A DNA stretch of 52,869 nucleotides, from the NCBI RefSeq assembly GCF_900142095.1, contig NZ_FQZP01000013.1, forward strand, positions 1-52,869, given 5' to 3'. This document shows, piece by piece, positions 16,263-24,274 of this stretch. The position numbers were made by a program, and so were the translations under genes. Origin of the DNA: Thermoclostridium caenicola (GTDB taxonomy: Bacteria; Bacillota; Clostridia; DSM-8532). The notes beneath the pieces are model-generated. The model did no database searches. It worked only from the letters and a program-made list of their open reading frames with translations, and was not told the DNA's origin. Position 1 is the stretch's first letter. Each line of letters starts with the position of its first letter.

Positions 16263-17558
16263 TTATTTCTTAATCTGTTGCAGTATATCAAACATAGTTT
16301 CCGGCGTAGCGCCTTTGACACTGAGTTCCACCAGAACATTCCCGTACAATACGCCGAATCTCATTCGAATATCTGGCTGATCACCCGAATCCGAAACCTC
16401 ATAAGTCCTTGCCCGTACTGCATCGAGCGTCAGCTCGTCTATAAGGAAGATTGGATTGTCAACAATCTCCCGTAAATCGTCGGGTACTGAGTCGGCGCGG
16501 GGAATGGGATAGAGCGAAAGGTCGTAATTCTTCCTGTCGGCAACAGATGTGATACGCGCTTTGTCGTTACCATCAAGATATGAAACACGCCAATCGATAT
16601 ACCCCATGCCCTTTTCCCAACGGACATTTAGTTCATTCCGCTCTTGATTGATAAAGCGCAAAGCGTCCTGAAAAACAAACCCTTCTGGGAGTGTTGCTGG
16701 TAGGTACGCACCGAAATCGGCATCTGCGTGAGCTTCATCCAGATTAAGCCGATCCTCGCGCAGCTCGGGTACGACAGGATGGAGTACGCTGAGATCGGCT
16801 GCTCCTCCTTCAATCAGAAGACCGATTAACTCAGAGATTTCATCTTTAAGAGCTTCCTTTTCTGCCTCCGCTCCGCCAAGCTCAACATAGTAGGCTATAC
16901 CGGAAAGCTTGAAGTATGCAAAATAAATGACGTTTCTTAGCCCCTTACTGTTTGGTTTGGTTTCAAAATAGCCCGCTGTAACCGCTGTTCCAAGAACGTC
17001 TGAGGATCTTGCTTCGACATCAAACTTATAGTCGAGTACGACTTCGCCGGGTGCTAGCTGGATATATGTCTTGAGTCCGGTGGCAGATACGGCGTGGGCA
17101 TCAATATTGAATAGGGAGGCTCCCCTTTCATCGCTTTGGAAATTAGCGGTGGCCGTAATACTGTGCGTCTCTGTCAGGCCGGGAAAAACTGCCTTCAGCT
17201 CTTTATCAGTCAGTTCCTGCCAGAAATGTCCCGGGATAGCGATATCGGCTGCGGCCCGAAAATCGGCTTTATTGAAATACAGAGTGTATTTGCTTGACGT
17301 GTCGGGTGAGGCTGCATCTTCGCTGGGCTGCGAAACAGACGGGTTATTCCACGGCGTCGGTGTCACATTATGTTGTAGTAGCTGAGGCATTGTAACAACG
17401 CTCAATAAGATAACGGCAAGACAGGCAAAGGCTATGGCATAGCGTTTAACCGTGAACGGGCAGCGAACAGGTCTGGCATCAGTAGCACAAGACACGAGCT
17501 TCTGGTGCAGTGTGTCAGAAACCGATATTTTATTCATGTATTCGTTATATGCTTTCAT
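16263..17558 (-). CDS. Membrane anti-sigma factor in prophage cassette
   Basis: 431 aa; start at 17558 supported by AAAGGAGG. The cytoplasmic N-terminus (about 1-38) precedes one transmembrane helix (about 40-60, IAFACLAVILLSVVTMPQLL), a Ser/Pro-rich linker, and a large extracytoplasmic region. That region has two apparent lobes: about 95-245, and about 275-430 resembling DUF4367-type domains (LPATLPEGFVFQDALRF, then VLYGNVLVELSVKG). Its start overlaps the sigma gene end by 14 nt. The pair sits backwards among phage late genes, so it is cargo rather than a virion gene. Confidence 0.82.
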   Translation of the reverse strand: MKAYNEYMNKISVSDTLHQKLVSCATDARPVRCPFTVKRYAIAFACLAVILLSVVTMPQLLQHNVTPTPWNNPSVSQPSEDAASPDTSSKYTLYFNKADFRAAADIAIPGHFWQELTDKELKAVFPGLTETHSITATANFQSDERGASLFNIDAHAVSATGLKTYIQLAPGEVVLDYKFDVEARSSDVLGTAVTAGYFETKPNSKGLRNVIYFAYFKLSGIAYYVELGGAEAEKEALKDEISELIGLLIEGGAADLSVLHPVVPELREDRLNLDEAHADADFGAYLPATLPEGFVFQDALRFINQERNELNVRWEKGMGYIDWRVSYLDGNDKARITSVADRKNYDLSLYPIPRADSVPDDLREIVDNPIFLIDELTLDAVRARTYEVSDSGDQPDIRMRFGVLYGNVLVELSVKGATPETMFDILQQIKK

Positions 17559-18036
17559 AATCGTCCTCCTTTAAAACAGATTTGAGCTTTTGCCGGGCAC
17601 GAGTCAGATGGCTTCTGATAGTAGCTTCCTTTTGTCCGGTCAGACCGGAAATGTCCTTAATGGAATAACCTTCGTAATAGAACAAATGGATGACAGTGCG
17701 GTATTTGGGCGGTAAGGCCAGAATTCGCTCCAACAATTCATGCTGCTTCAGATCCATAGCAGGATATGAATCAAGAAGCGGTTCCGTACGTTTTCGCCAA
17801 GGGGATCGCAGACAGCTGTTGCAGAGGTTTACTGTTACCCTGATAAGCCATGCCTTCTCATGCTCCTCCGATTCGAATTCGGGAGCCTTTTCGTAAGCAC
17901 GCAAAAATGCCTCCTGCACCACGTCCTCGGCATCGGATACGTTTCCTGTAATAGCAAGTGCAGTGCGATAAAGCCTGTTTTCATGTTTTGTTACAAACAC
18001 CTCAAAGTCCTCTGGCCGGCAGGACTTATATGCCAT
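17545..18036 (-). CDS. ECF-type sigma factor in prophage cassette
   Basis: 163 aa from the ATG at 18036 (MAYKSCRPEDF), which has AAGGAGGTGG upstream. Region 2: ITGNVSDAEDVVQEAFLRAY and EKAWLIRVTVNLC (about 30-80). Region 4: LPPKYRTVIHLFYYEGYSI, then ISGLTGQKEATIRSHLTRAR (about 105-150). It is distinct from the host sigma at 2650. It is preceded by its own ECF-like promoter and coupled to the anti-sigma gene. As a lysogen-expressed gene it could let the prophage alter host envelope-stress transcription (inference). Confidence 0.92.
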   Translation of the reverse strand: MAYKSCRPEDFEVFVTKHENRLYRTALAITGNVSDAEDVVQEAFLRAYEKAPEFESEEHEKAWLIRVTVNLCNSCLRSPWRKRTEPLLDSYPAMDLKQHELLERILALPPKYRTVIHLFYYEGYSIKDISGLTGQKEATIRSHLTRARQKLKSVLKEDDYESI

Positions 18037-18069
18037 TCGCTCCACCTCCTTCACCCTATATACGCTTTA

Positions 18070-18095
18070 GACGACAAAAAGGCTGCATAGTATCC
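18070..18095 (-). promoter_or_regulatory. Putative autoregulated ECF promoter of prophage sigma
   Basis: On the minus strand: GGATAC (18095-18090), 16 nt, CGTC (18073-18070), followed by TAAAG. Spacing and the CGTC core fit Firmicutes ECF promoters. It lies 34 bp before the ATG at 18036. Confidence 0.5.
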
Positions 18096-18225
18096 CGAAA
18101 ACTTATAAGCTTAACTATGTTTTTGATAGAAAAAGCTTTACCAGTTATCTTCATGTAATATCAACCGGCAGATTCTTCGCATTAATTCATGAGAACTTGT
18201 GAAAAACACAATGCCATTATTTATA

Positions 18226-18259
18226 GAATCGAGGTGATGTGTATGGCAAAGGACGGTAC
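18226..18259 (+). repeat. 34-bp direct repeat, right copy
   Basis: Identical to 16090-16123 and containing the RBS and start of the intact small terminase. With the left copy it defines the borders of the roughly 2.1-kb inserted sigma cassette. Confidence 0.85.
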
Positions 18260-18794
18260 CAGCCGCGGCGGAGCGCGTATTGGCGCGGGACAGAAGAAAA
18301 AACCTCTGGCGGATAAGATTTTGGAAGGAAATCCAGGCAGACGCAAGCTTATGGTAATGGAGTTTACGGACACTGCGGATCTGGAGGGACAGAACATGCC
18401 GCCGCCGAGGGATTATCTTGCCGCAAAGCAGAAGAACGGAAAAACAACACTGGCGGTGGAAATATACGAAAAAACATGGCGGTGGCTTAAGGAACGCCGG
18501 TGTGATCATCTTATACCTGCGCAGCTTATCGAGCAATATGCCCAGAGCGTGGCGCGGTGGATCCAGTGTGAGGAATGCATTACCGAGTTTGGCTTTCTTG
18601 CCAAGCATCCGACCACCGGCAACGCCATTCCCTCGCCTTATGTGGCCATGAGCCAAAGCTTCATGAAGCAGGCCAACAACCTGTGGTATCAGATTTACCA
18701 AGTAGTGCGCGAAAACTGTGCGTCGGATTATAAAGGCGCGACGCCCCACGACGACGCTATGGAGCGGCTGCTTACGGCAAGAAGAGGTGGCTGA
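18243..18794 (+). CDS. Phage terminase small subunit (P27 family)
   Basis: 183 aa from the ATG at 18243 with GAGGTGATG upstream. The N-terminus GGARIGAGQKKKPLADKIL, then EGNPGRRKL is the hallmark of the P27 family. Later blocks include LIPAQLIEQYAQSVARWIQC and PSPYVAMSQSFMKQANNLW. The subunit recognises pac/cos DNA and loads the large subunit at 24572. Normally the two are adjacent; here about 5.8 kb of methyltransferase and amidoligase genes separate them. Its 5' end is duplicated at 16107. Confidence 0.92.
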   Translation: MAKDGTSRGGARIGAGQKKKPLADKILEGNPGRRKLMVMEFTDTADLEGQNMPPPRDYLAAKQKNGKTTLAVEIYEKTWRWLKERRCDHLIPAQLIEQYAQSVARWIQCEECITEFGFLAKHPTTGNAIPSPYVAMSQSFMKQANNLWYQIYQVVRENCASDYKGATPHDDAMERLLTARRGG

Positions 18795-18795
18795 T

Positions 18796-20094
18796 TTGAA
18801 CATACAGAAAATCAAAGCCGAGCTTTTGAATCCCGCGGCATATAATCCGCGCAAGGACTTAAAGCCCGGCGATAAGGAATATGAAAAACTTAAGCGTTCC
18901 ATCGAGGAGTTTGGGTATGTCGAGCCGGTCATTTGGAACAGTCAGACCGGCAATGTGGTAGGTGGCCACCAGCGGCTGAAGGTGCTGCTGGATTTGGGGC
19001 AGACCGAAATCGACTGCGTCGTAGTGGAGCTTAACCCGCAGAGGGAAAAAGCGCTTAACCTTGCTCTTAATAAGATTCAGGGAGAGTGGGACGAGAATAA
19101 ACTGGCTGAACTGATGGCTGAGTTGGACGCAGGTGCATTTGATGTTTCGCTTACCGGTTTTGACGCATCTGAAATCGACGAACTGCTGAGCCGATGGTAC
19201 TCCAAGGAAGCGGTGCAGGACAGCTTCGACATAGACAAGGCGCACGAGGAAATCGTGCAGCGCGAGCCGGTAACGAAGCGGGGCGATATCTGGCTTCTCG
19301 GGAATCATCGTTTGATGTGCGGCGACTCCACGAGCGAGGCTGACTTCGCAAAGCTCATGGACGGAGCGCATGCTCAAATGGCGGTTACTTCCCCTCCATA
19401 TGGGGTAGGCAAAGAATATGAAAAAGCCGGGATTGAGCCATGGTTCGAGACAGTACGCCCAGTGATTAGAAACCTGTGCAGGTATGCAGATATTGTCTGC
19501 TGGAACTTAGGTGATCTCTATGCCACCGGCTCTCAGTTTATTGAACCCACCAGTGTTTACAGTGTGAATATGTTTTTGGACAATGGTTACCGCCCTATCT
19601 GGATCCGCATTTGGAAGAAACAAGGGCAAAATTTCGGTGTAGGACCTTATCATCTTGTTTCAAACAAGCCGGTTCAGCAGTATGAGTATATTTCAGCCTT
19701 CAGCAATAAAGGAGAAGTTGAGGAATATAACGATCAGGAATATGTATGGCTTTCAGCCTTTGCGGGACACAGTTATAAATTTGTGAAACGGCTTACAAAG
19801 GAAGAACGCAAGAAATGGGGCTATGCTGGGATATGGGAGATGACCACTGTACGGGCAAACAAGGAGCATCCTGCAATGTTCCCTGTAGAGCTTCCATGGC
19901 GGTGCATCAAAATGCACAGCGACAAAGGCGGCATTGTGCTTGAGCCGTTTTCAGGCAGCGGCACCACTATAATTGCGGCTGAACAGACCGAGCGCAAATG
20001 CTACGCAATGGAGTTATCCCCTGTTTACTGTGATTTAGCTGTTAAGCGCTGGGAGGAATTCACCGGTGAAAAAGCCGTCAAACTGGAGGGTTAA
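18796..20094 (+). CDS. ParB-domain fused DNA methyltransferase 1 (SPPY type)
   Basis: 432 aa from the TTG at 18796, just after the small-terminase stop, with GAGGTGG 6-7 nt upstream. The ParB-like domain spans about 1-120 (NPRKDLKPGD, then GNVVGGHQRLKVL). The methyltransferase domain has catalytic TSPPYGVG (about 197) before the AdoMet loop EPFSGSGTTIIAAE (about 379), i.e. beta-class order. SPPY is most often N4-cytosine but does not settle the base. Codon use shifts from GC-rich to AT-richer just before the SPPY motif, suggesting a recombination joint. Probably protects or marks phage DNA. Confidence 0.9.
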   Translation: MNIQKIKAELLNPAAYNPRKDLKPGDKEYEKLKRSIEEFGYVEPVIWNSQTGNVVGGHQRLKVLLDLGQTEIDCVVVELNPQREKALNLALNKIQGEWDENKLAELMAELDAGAFDVSLTGFDASEIDELLSRWYSKEAVQDSFDIDKAHEEIVQREPVTKRGDIWLLGNHRLMCGDSTSEADFAKLMDGAHAQMAVTSPPYGVGKEYEKAGIEPWFETVRPVIRNLCRYADIVCWNLGDLYATGSQFIEPTSVYSVNMFLDNGYRPIWIRIWKKQGQNFGVGPYHLVSNKPVQQYEYISAFSNKGEVEEYNDQEYVWLSAFAGHSYKFVKRLTKEERKKWGYAGIWEMTTVRANKEHPAMFPVELPWRCIKMHSDKGGIVLEPFSGSGTTIIAAEQTERKCYAMELSPVYCDLAVKRWEEFTGEKAVKLEG

Positions 20095-20099
20095 GATTT

Positions 20100-21353
20100 A
20101 TGGATATACTGAAAATACCAGCAGAAAAACTAAAACCTTCTAAATATAATCCGCGGAAAGATTTAAAGCCTGGTGACCCTGAATATGAAAAATTACGTCG
20201 GTCTATTGAAGAGTTTGGGTATGTAGAGCCGGTCATATGGAATAAACGCACCGGGAACATTGTCGGCGGACATCAGCGTTATAAAGTACTTACAGCTTTG
20301 GGGTACAAGGAGATCGACTGTGTTGTAGTTGATTTGGATGAACAGCGGGAAAAGGCACTCAATGTTGCACTGAATAAAATCAGCGGCGAGTTTGATATTC
20401 CGCTTTTGACTGATCTGCTTATGGATTTAAATGAAGATGGTTTTGACGTTTCTCTTACCGGGTTTGATGCTTCGGAAATTGATGAGTTGTTCCGTGATAA
20501 AACAGCCGCTAATGTCAAAGAGGATAATTTCGATACAGAAAAGGCAATTGCAGAGATTAAAACTCCGGTTACCAAAAAGGGCGACATATGGGTACTTGGC
20601 AGCCACCGTCTGATGTGCGGTGATAGCACCATGCTTTCAGATGTGCAAAAGCTGATGAACGGACAAAAGGCGAGATTTGTTTTCACCGACCCACCATGGA
20701 ATGTTGATTACGGTTCAGATACCAGGCATCCAAGCTGGAAGCCAAGACAAATTCTAAATGACAATATGAGCACCGAAGAATTCGGCGCTTTTTTATTGCG
20801 CGCTTTTAAATGCATGAAAGAGGTTTCTGAAGCCGGATGCATGACCTATGTGGTAATGAGTGCTCAGGAATGGGGCAGTTTGATGAACGTCATGCGGGAG
20901 GCAGGGTATCACTGGTCGAGCACAATTATATGGAAAAAAGACAGCTTGGTACTATCAAGAAAGGACTATCATACCCAGTACGAGCCGATCTGGTATGGTT
21001 GGCTTGAAGGAACACGCCTTTGCCCGCTTAAAGACCGTAAACAGTCAGATGTTTGGGAGATACCCCGTCCTAAAGTATCGGAGGAGCACCCTACCATGAA
21101 GCCGGTATCGCTTGTAGCAAAGGCAATGCTCAATAGTTCCCATATTGGAGATTTAACTCTTGACCTGTTCGGTGGTTCTGGTACGACAATGATTGCGGCA
21201 CAGCAGACCGGGCGGGTTTGTTTTATGATGGAGCTTGACTCGAAATACTGCGATGTGATTGTAAAGCGCTATGTTTCACAATTTGGCGCAGATTCAGTAT
21301 TCTTGGTAACAGGTAGTGAAAAAATACCTTACGCGGAAACACAGATTGATTAA
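20100..21353 (+). CDS. ParB-domain fused DNA methyltransferase 2 (DPPW type)
   Basis: 417 aa, starting 5 nt after the previous stop. The ParB-like half is close to that of the upstream gene (shared RSIEEFGYVEPVIWN, GGHQR, FDVSLTGFDASEIDEL, HRLMCGDST), so the two arose by tandem duplication. The catalytic domain differs: FTDPPWNVDYG (about 200) is a DPPW motif typical of N6-adenine enzymes, and DLFGGSGTTMIAAQ (about 359) binds AdoMet. The two genes could therefore modify different bases while using related ParB-like targeting modules (inference). Confidence 0.9.
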   Translation: MDILKIPAEKLKPSKYNPRKDLKPGDPEYEKLRRSIEEFGYVEPVIWNKRTGNIVGGHQRYKVLTALGYKEIDCVVVDLDEQREKALNVALNKISGEFDIPLLTDLLMDLNEDGFDVSLTGFDASEIDELFRDKTAANVKEDNFDTEKAIAEIKTPVTKKGDIWVLGSHRLMCGDSTMLSDVQKLMNGQKARFVFTDPPWNVDYGSDTRHPSWKPRQILNDNMSTEEFGAFLLRAFKCMKEVSEAGCMTYVVMSAQEWGSLMNVMREAGYHWSSTIIWKKDSLVLSRKDYHTQYEPIWYGWLEGTRLCPLKDRKQSDVWEIPRPKVSEEHPTMKPVSLVAKAMLNSSHIGDLTLDLFGGSGTTMIAAQQTGRVCFMMELDSKYCDVIVKRYVSQFGADSVFLVTGSEKIPYAETQID

Positions 21354-21394
21354 AAATGTCCTTGCTTTCCCCTTAAAACAGAGCGTTAATGTAC

Positions 21395-21423
21395 CCCGCC
21401 AATAAAGAAAGGTGGGATTTTTT
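21395..21423 (+). terminator. Terminator-like hairpin upstream of 21470 gene
   Basis: CCCGCC (21395-21400) and GGTGGG (21411-21416; one G-U) with a 10-nt loop, followed by a T run. One of several such signals lying inside the predicted late operon. Confidence 0.6.
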
Positions 21424-21469
21424 ATGATCATCAGAGCAATTTCAGCTTTTCCGGAGGGAGGTGTACGGA

Positions 21470-22144
21470 ATGAGAAATAACAGCTTCCGCTTTTCACAGA
21501 AGGTTGCCGGCCAGGAGAGGAAAGTCATTGCCGCAATAATCGCCGAGGCCCTCGGAGGCCAGGTGCGCTATGCCGGAGCGCCGGGCTTTACCTACGAAGC
21601 TGATGGCTGGACGGTTGACAGGAACAGCGTGGTGCATTCGCCGGAAATCGGCCTTGACAAAATCAAAAGCGTCAGGCCGGTGATCGACGCGATGAATATC
21701 GCCGGGCTGTCAGCGGAGGAAAACATGACGATTGCGCTTGCTTTGCACGGCTTTGGCGAGGCGAGCCTTGAAAACCTTAAAAACCTGCTGGCAAGCAAGG
21801 AAACGCTGCTCAAGAAAGCGCTGTCTGTCAAGCGCAATATTGAAGTTTCGGCTGAAAACGGCGAAATCACATTCCCTTTTTGGAATGCGACTTTAAATGC
21901 CGACGAGGTGCAGACATATATCACGCTTGCAAGGCAGATGGCGGAACAGGCAAAGACACAGAAGCGCGTGCTGGCTGCCGAAAAACCGGCGGACAATGAA
22001 AAGTATGCCTTCCGCTGCTTCCTGCTTAGGCTGGGGTTTATCGGGGATGAATTCAGAACTGAGCGCAAGGTGCTGCTTTCAAGGCTGTCCGGCAACGGGG
22101 CGTACCGGAAAGGCAGAGCAAAGGCGGCGGATGGAGATGACTGA
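21470..22144 (+). CDS. Amidoligase-like paralogue, probably non-catalytic
   Basis: 224 aa from the ATG at 21470 (CCGGAGGGAGGTG upstream). The C-terminal block NEKYAFRCFLLRLGFIGDEF lines up with NEKFAMRTYLNRIGLIGDEF of the amidoligase at 22843. The N-terminal AEALGGQVRYAG, then a DGW motif parallels AEFLGGRVESG and DGRVWKF there. The amidoligase ExE, HxH and ELRGFN catalytic motifs are absent, so it is likely a substrate-binding or regulatory partner, or a degenerate copy. This relationship is read directly from the sequences; the function is inference. GC-rich, like the rest of this cassette. Confidence 0.75.
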   Translation: MRNNSFRFSQKVAGQERKVIAAIIAEALGGQVRYAGAPGFTYEADGWTVDRNSVVHSPEIGLDKIKSVRPVIDAMNIAGLSAEENMTIALALHGFGEASLENLKNLLASKETLLKKALSVKRNIEVSAENGEITFPFWNATLNADEVQTYITLARQMAEQAKTQKRVLAAEKPADNEKYAFRCFLLRLGFIGDEFRTERKVLLSRLSGNGAYRKGRAKAADGDD

Positions 22145-22466
22145 TTTTCAAAACACCGCCTTCTTTGTGCGGCGTCCGTTTGCGATCGAGGATTTGAGAA
22201 AACCGCATCCGCATAAGGAGGAAAAGCCTTTTGCGGTTGTGAAAACTATCGGGCTTTCAAAGATTGACTATGAGAACTTTATTGCCGATCTGTGCGTCGG
22301 CCGCCGGTTTATCGAGGAAAATAAGGAACTCTGCCGCATTGACGAAGACGGGGTATGGCAATGCCTGCTGGTACAGCGGCGCGGGCGGCCGGACGGAGTC
22401 CTGGTGATGCCGGACGACACGGATTATCCCAAATACGCCGCATATTATCCGGGAGGAGAGGATTGA
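22131..22466 (+). CDS. Conserved small phage protein (DUF6329-like)
   Basis: 111 aa; start ATG at 22131 overlaps the previous gene by 14 nt, with a second in-frame ATG at 22137. RBS is weak, fitting coupled translation. Features: FVRRPFAIEDLRKPHP, then SKIDYENFIADLCVGRRFIE, WQCLLVQRRGRPDGVLVMP and YPKYAAYYPGGED. I associate this pattern with a small family encoded with phage amidoligases, but the family number is from memory. No catalytic residues are obvious. Confidence 0.65.
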   Translation: MEMTDFQNTAFFVRRPFAIEDLRKPHPHKEEKPFAVVKTIGLSKIDYENFIADLCVGRRFIEENKELCRIDEDGVWQCLLVQRRGRPDGVLVMPDDTDYPKYAAYYPGGED

Positions 22467-22469
22467 AAG

Positions 22470-22700
22470 ATGAGCGCAGGAGGCTTTCCTTCAAAAGAAA
22501 CTGTTCAAAGGCTGAGAGAGGAATATCCGCCCGGAACGCGCGTGGAGCTCATCCGCATGGATGATCCGTACGCCGCGCTGAAACCGGGAGATCAAGGCAC
22601 TGTTTCATTTGTGGATGATATAGGGACTATTTTTGTGGATTGGGACTGCGGTTCAACCCTCGGCGCGGCCTATGGCGCGGACATGATCAGAAAGCTGTAA
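22470..22700 (+). CDS. DUF4314 family protein
   Basis: 76 aa, RBS GGGAGGAGAGG. The sequence YPPGTRVELIRMDDPYA, GDQGTVSFVDD, GTIFVDWDCGSTLG and YGADMI is characteristic of DUF4314, a small KOW/SH3-like beta-barrel family found in phage and mobile-element operons. No function is established. The 142 bp downstream, before the amidoligase gene, have no gene of their own and are bracketed by ATGTACAC at 22701 and again near 22792. Confidence 0.8.
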   Translation: MSAGGFPSKETVQRLREEYPPGTRVELIRMDDPYAALKPGDQGTVSFVDDIGTIFVDWDCGSTLGAAYGADMIRKL

Positions 22701-22842
22701 ATGTACACAAATTAAGACGCGAAAAATTGCTCAAAATCCTGCGGAAACTCATGCAGAATTGCCTTGCTATCCTGTGTTTTCAATGGCCTAATGTACACTG
22801 CCGAAGGGCAGAAAACACAGAGAAAGCGAGGAGAATGGCGCA

Positions 22843-23742
22843 ATGCTTGAAACGAGATTCGGGATCGAGGTAGAATTTACAGGTATTACAAGGGCGCAGG
22901 CGGCAAAGGTCGCCGCGGAGTTTTTGGGCGGGAGGGTCGAAAGCGGCAGCGACTACTACAACACGCAGAAAGTTATCGCGCCGGACGGACGGGTTTGGAA
23001 ATTCATGAGCGACGGGAGCATCCGGACGCAGAAAAAGGAACGCGGCCGGATTGTGGAGGCGGGCCGGGAATACAGCGTGGAGCTGGTAAGCCCCATACTC
23101 ACCTACCGGGAGGACATTGAAACCCTGCAGGAGCTGATCAGGAGGCTCCGCAAGGCGGGCGGCTTCAGCAACAGCAGTGCAGGAATTCATGTCCATCTTG
23201 ACAGCGCAAACCACACGCCAAGAAGCATCCGCAACTTCATCAACATCATTGCCAGCAAGAACGACCTGCTCTACAAGGCGCTGCAGATTGAGCCGGAAAG
23301 GATGCGTTTTTGCAAGAAGATGGACGCGGCGCTGGTGGAGAAGATAAACCGCCGCAAGCCGAAGACCATGGCGGCCATTGAGAGCATCTGGTATGAGGGT
23401 TACAGCGAAAGCCGCAGCCAGCGATATCATGGAAGTCGGTACTATTTTCTCAATCTGCACAGCTTTTTCAACGGCAACGGTACGATCGAGCTTCGCGGCT
23501 TCAACAGCGAACTCCACGCCGGGATAATAAGGAGCTACATCGTCCTTGCCTTGGCGCTCAACCATCAGGCGCTGACGCAAAAATGCGCTTCCAGCAAAAA
23601 GCCGCAGGTCGAGAACGAGAAGTTTGCCATGCGGACATATCTCAACCGCATAGGACTTATTGGTGATGAGTTCAAAAATTGTCGGGAGCACCTTTGCAAA
23701 CACTTGGGCGGCAACGCGGCATGGCGGTTTCGGGCGGCATAG
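22843..23742 (+). CDS. Phage amidoligase (COOH-NH2 ligase fold)
   Basis: 299 aa, RBS GAGGAG. Motifs of the GS-related amidoligase family in order: RFGIEVEFTG (ExE, about 5-14), KFMSDGSI, EYSVELVSPIL (about 76-86), AGIHVHLD (HxH, about 111-118), RYYFLNLHSF and GTIELRGFN (about 215-223). The enzyme should join a carboxylate to an amine with ATP, forming an isopeptide or peptide bond. With the adjacent gamma-glutamylcyclotransferase it matches the predicted phage peptide-modification systems described by comparative genomics. The target (capsid protein, host wall peptide or small peptide) is unknown. Confidence 0.9.
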   Translation: MLETRFGIEVEFTGITRAQAAKVAAEFLGGRVESGSDYYNTQKVIAPDGRVWKFMSDGSIRTQKKERGRIVEAGREYSVELVSPILTYREDIETLQELIRRLRKAGGFSNSSAGIHVHLDSANHTPRSIRNFINIIASKNDLLYKALQIEPERMRFCKKMDAALVEKINRRKPKTMAAIESIWYEGYSESRSQRYHGSRYYFLNLHSFFNGNGTIELRGFNSELHAGIIRSYIVLALALNHQALTQKCASSKKPQVENEKFAMRTYLNRIGLIGDEFKNCREHLCKHLGGNAAWRFRAA

Positions 23743-23752
23743 ATAGACAAGC

Positions 23753-23776
23753 GCAGGGGCGGATCTCCGCCCCTGC
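23753..23776 (+). other. Perfect 10-bp hairpin after amidoligase gene
   Basis: GCAGGGGCGG, ATCT loop, CCGCCCCTGC, with no T tract. It starts 10 nt after the stop. More likely an mRNA 3'-end or stability element than a terminator. Confidence 0.55.
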
Positions 23777-23803
23777 CTTGGTAAATACAAGGAGGATGAT
23801 ACG

Positions 23804-24271
23804 ATGAGCAAAGAAAAAGGAACCATATATTTAGCATACGGAAGCAATCTGAACTTAAGGCAGATGGCATACCGCTGCCCGACGGCAAAAGTGCTGGGGA
23901 GTGCAAAACTCACAGGCTACCGGCTGTTATTCCGGGGCGGCAATGGAGGCGCGGTGGCGACGATAGAAAGGCAAAAAGGCGGAAGCGTGCCGGTACTGCT
24001 CTGGAGAATCACGCCTTATGACGAGGAAGCGCTGGACCGCTATGAAGGCTATCCGCATCTATACAGGAAAGAAACGGTTAAGGTGCGTTTCAAAGGACAG
24101 TGGTTGTCCGCAATGGTGTATATCATGAATGAAGGTAGACCTTTGGGAGCACCGAGTCGTTACTATTACGAGGTGATTCGGCAGGGCTATATAGATGCGG
24201 GTTTTGATATTTCGTTTCTCAATAAAGCGGTAAGAGATTCAATTTCAGCGGCAGAGAAGTCAGAGGTGTAG
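23804..24271 (+). CDS. Gamma-glutamylcyclotransferase-like (AIG2/GGCT) protein
   Basis: 155 aa, RBS AAGGAGG. YLAYGSNLNLRQMAYRCP (about 9-26) is the substrate-binding loop, and DRYEGYPHLYRKETV (about 77-91) contains the catalytic Glu of the GGCT fold. These enzymes cyclise gamma-glutamyl groups to 5-oxoproline, i.e. they undo gamma-glutamyl amide bonds. Next to an amidoligase this suggests a make-and-break or trimming pair acting on a gamma-glutamyl linkage (inference). Confidence 0.9.
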   Translation: MSKEKGTIYLAYGSNLNLRQMAYRCPTAKVLGSAKLTGYRLLFRGGNGGAVATIERQKGGSVPVLLWRITPYDEEALDRYEGYPHLYRKETVKVRFKGQWLSAMVYIMNEGRPLGAPSRYYYEVIRQGYIDAGFDISFLNKAVRDSISAAEKSEV

Positions 24272-24274
24272 GAC

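Noticed and set aside
18138-18932. 264-aa minus-strand frame
   Set aside because: Antisense to the small terminase and start of methyltransferase 1; no RBS or domain.
22780-23913. 377-aa minus-strand frame
   Set aside because: Antisense to the amidoligase; arises from GC-rich codon bias.
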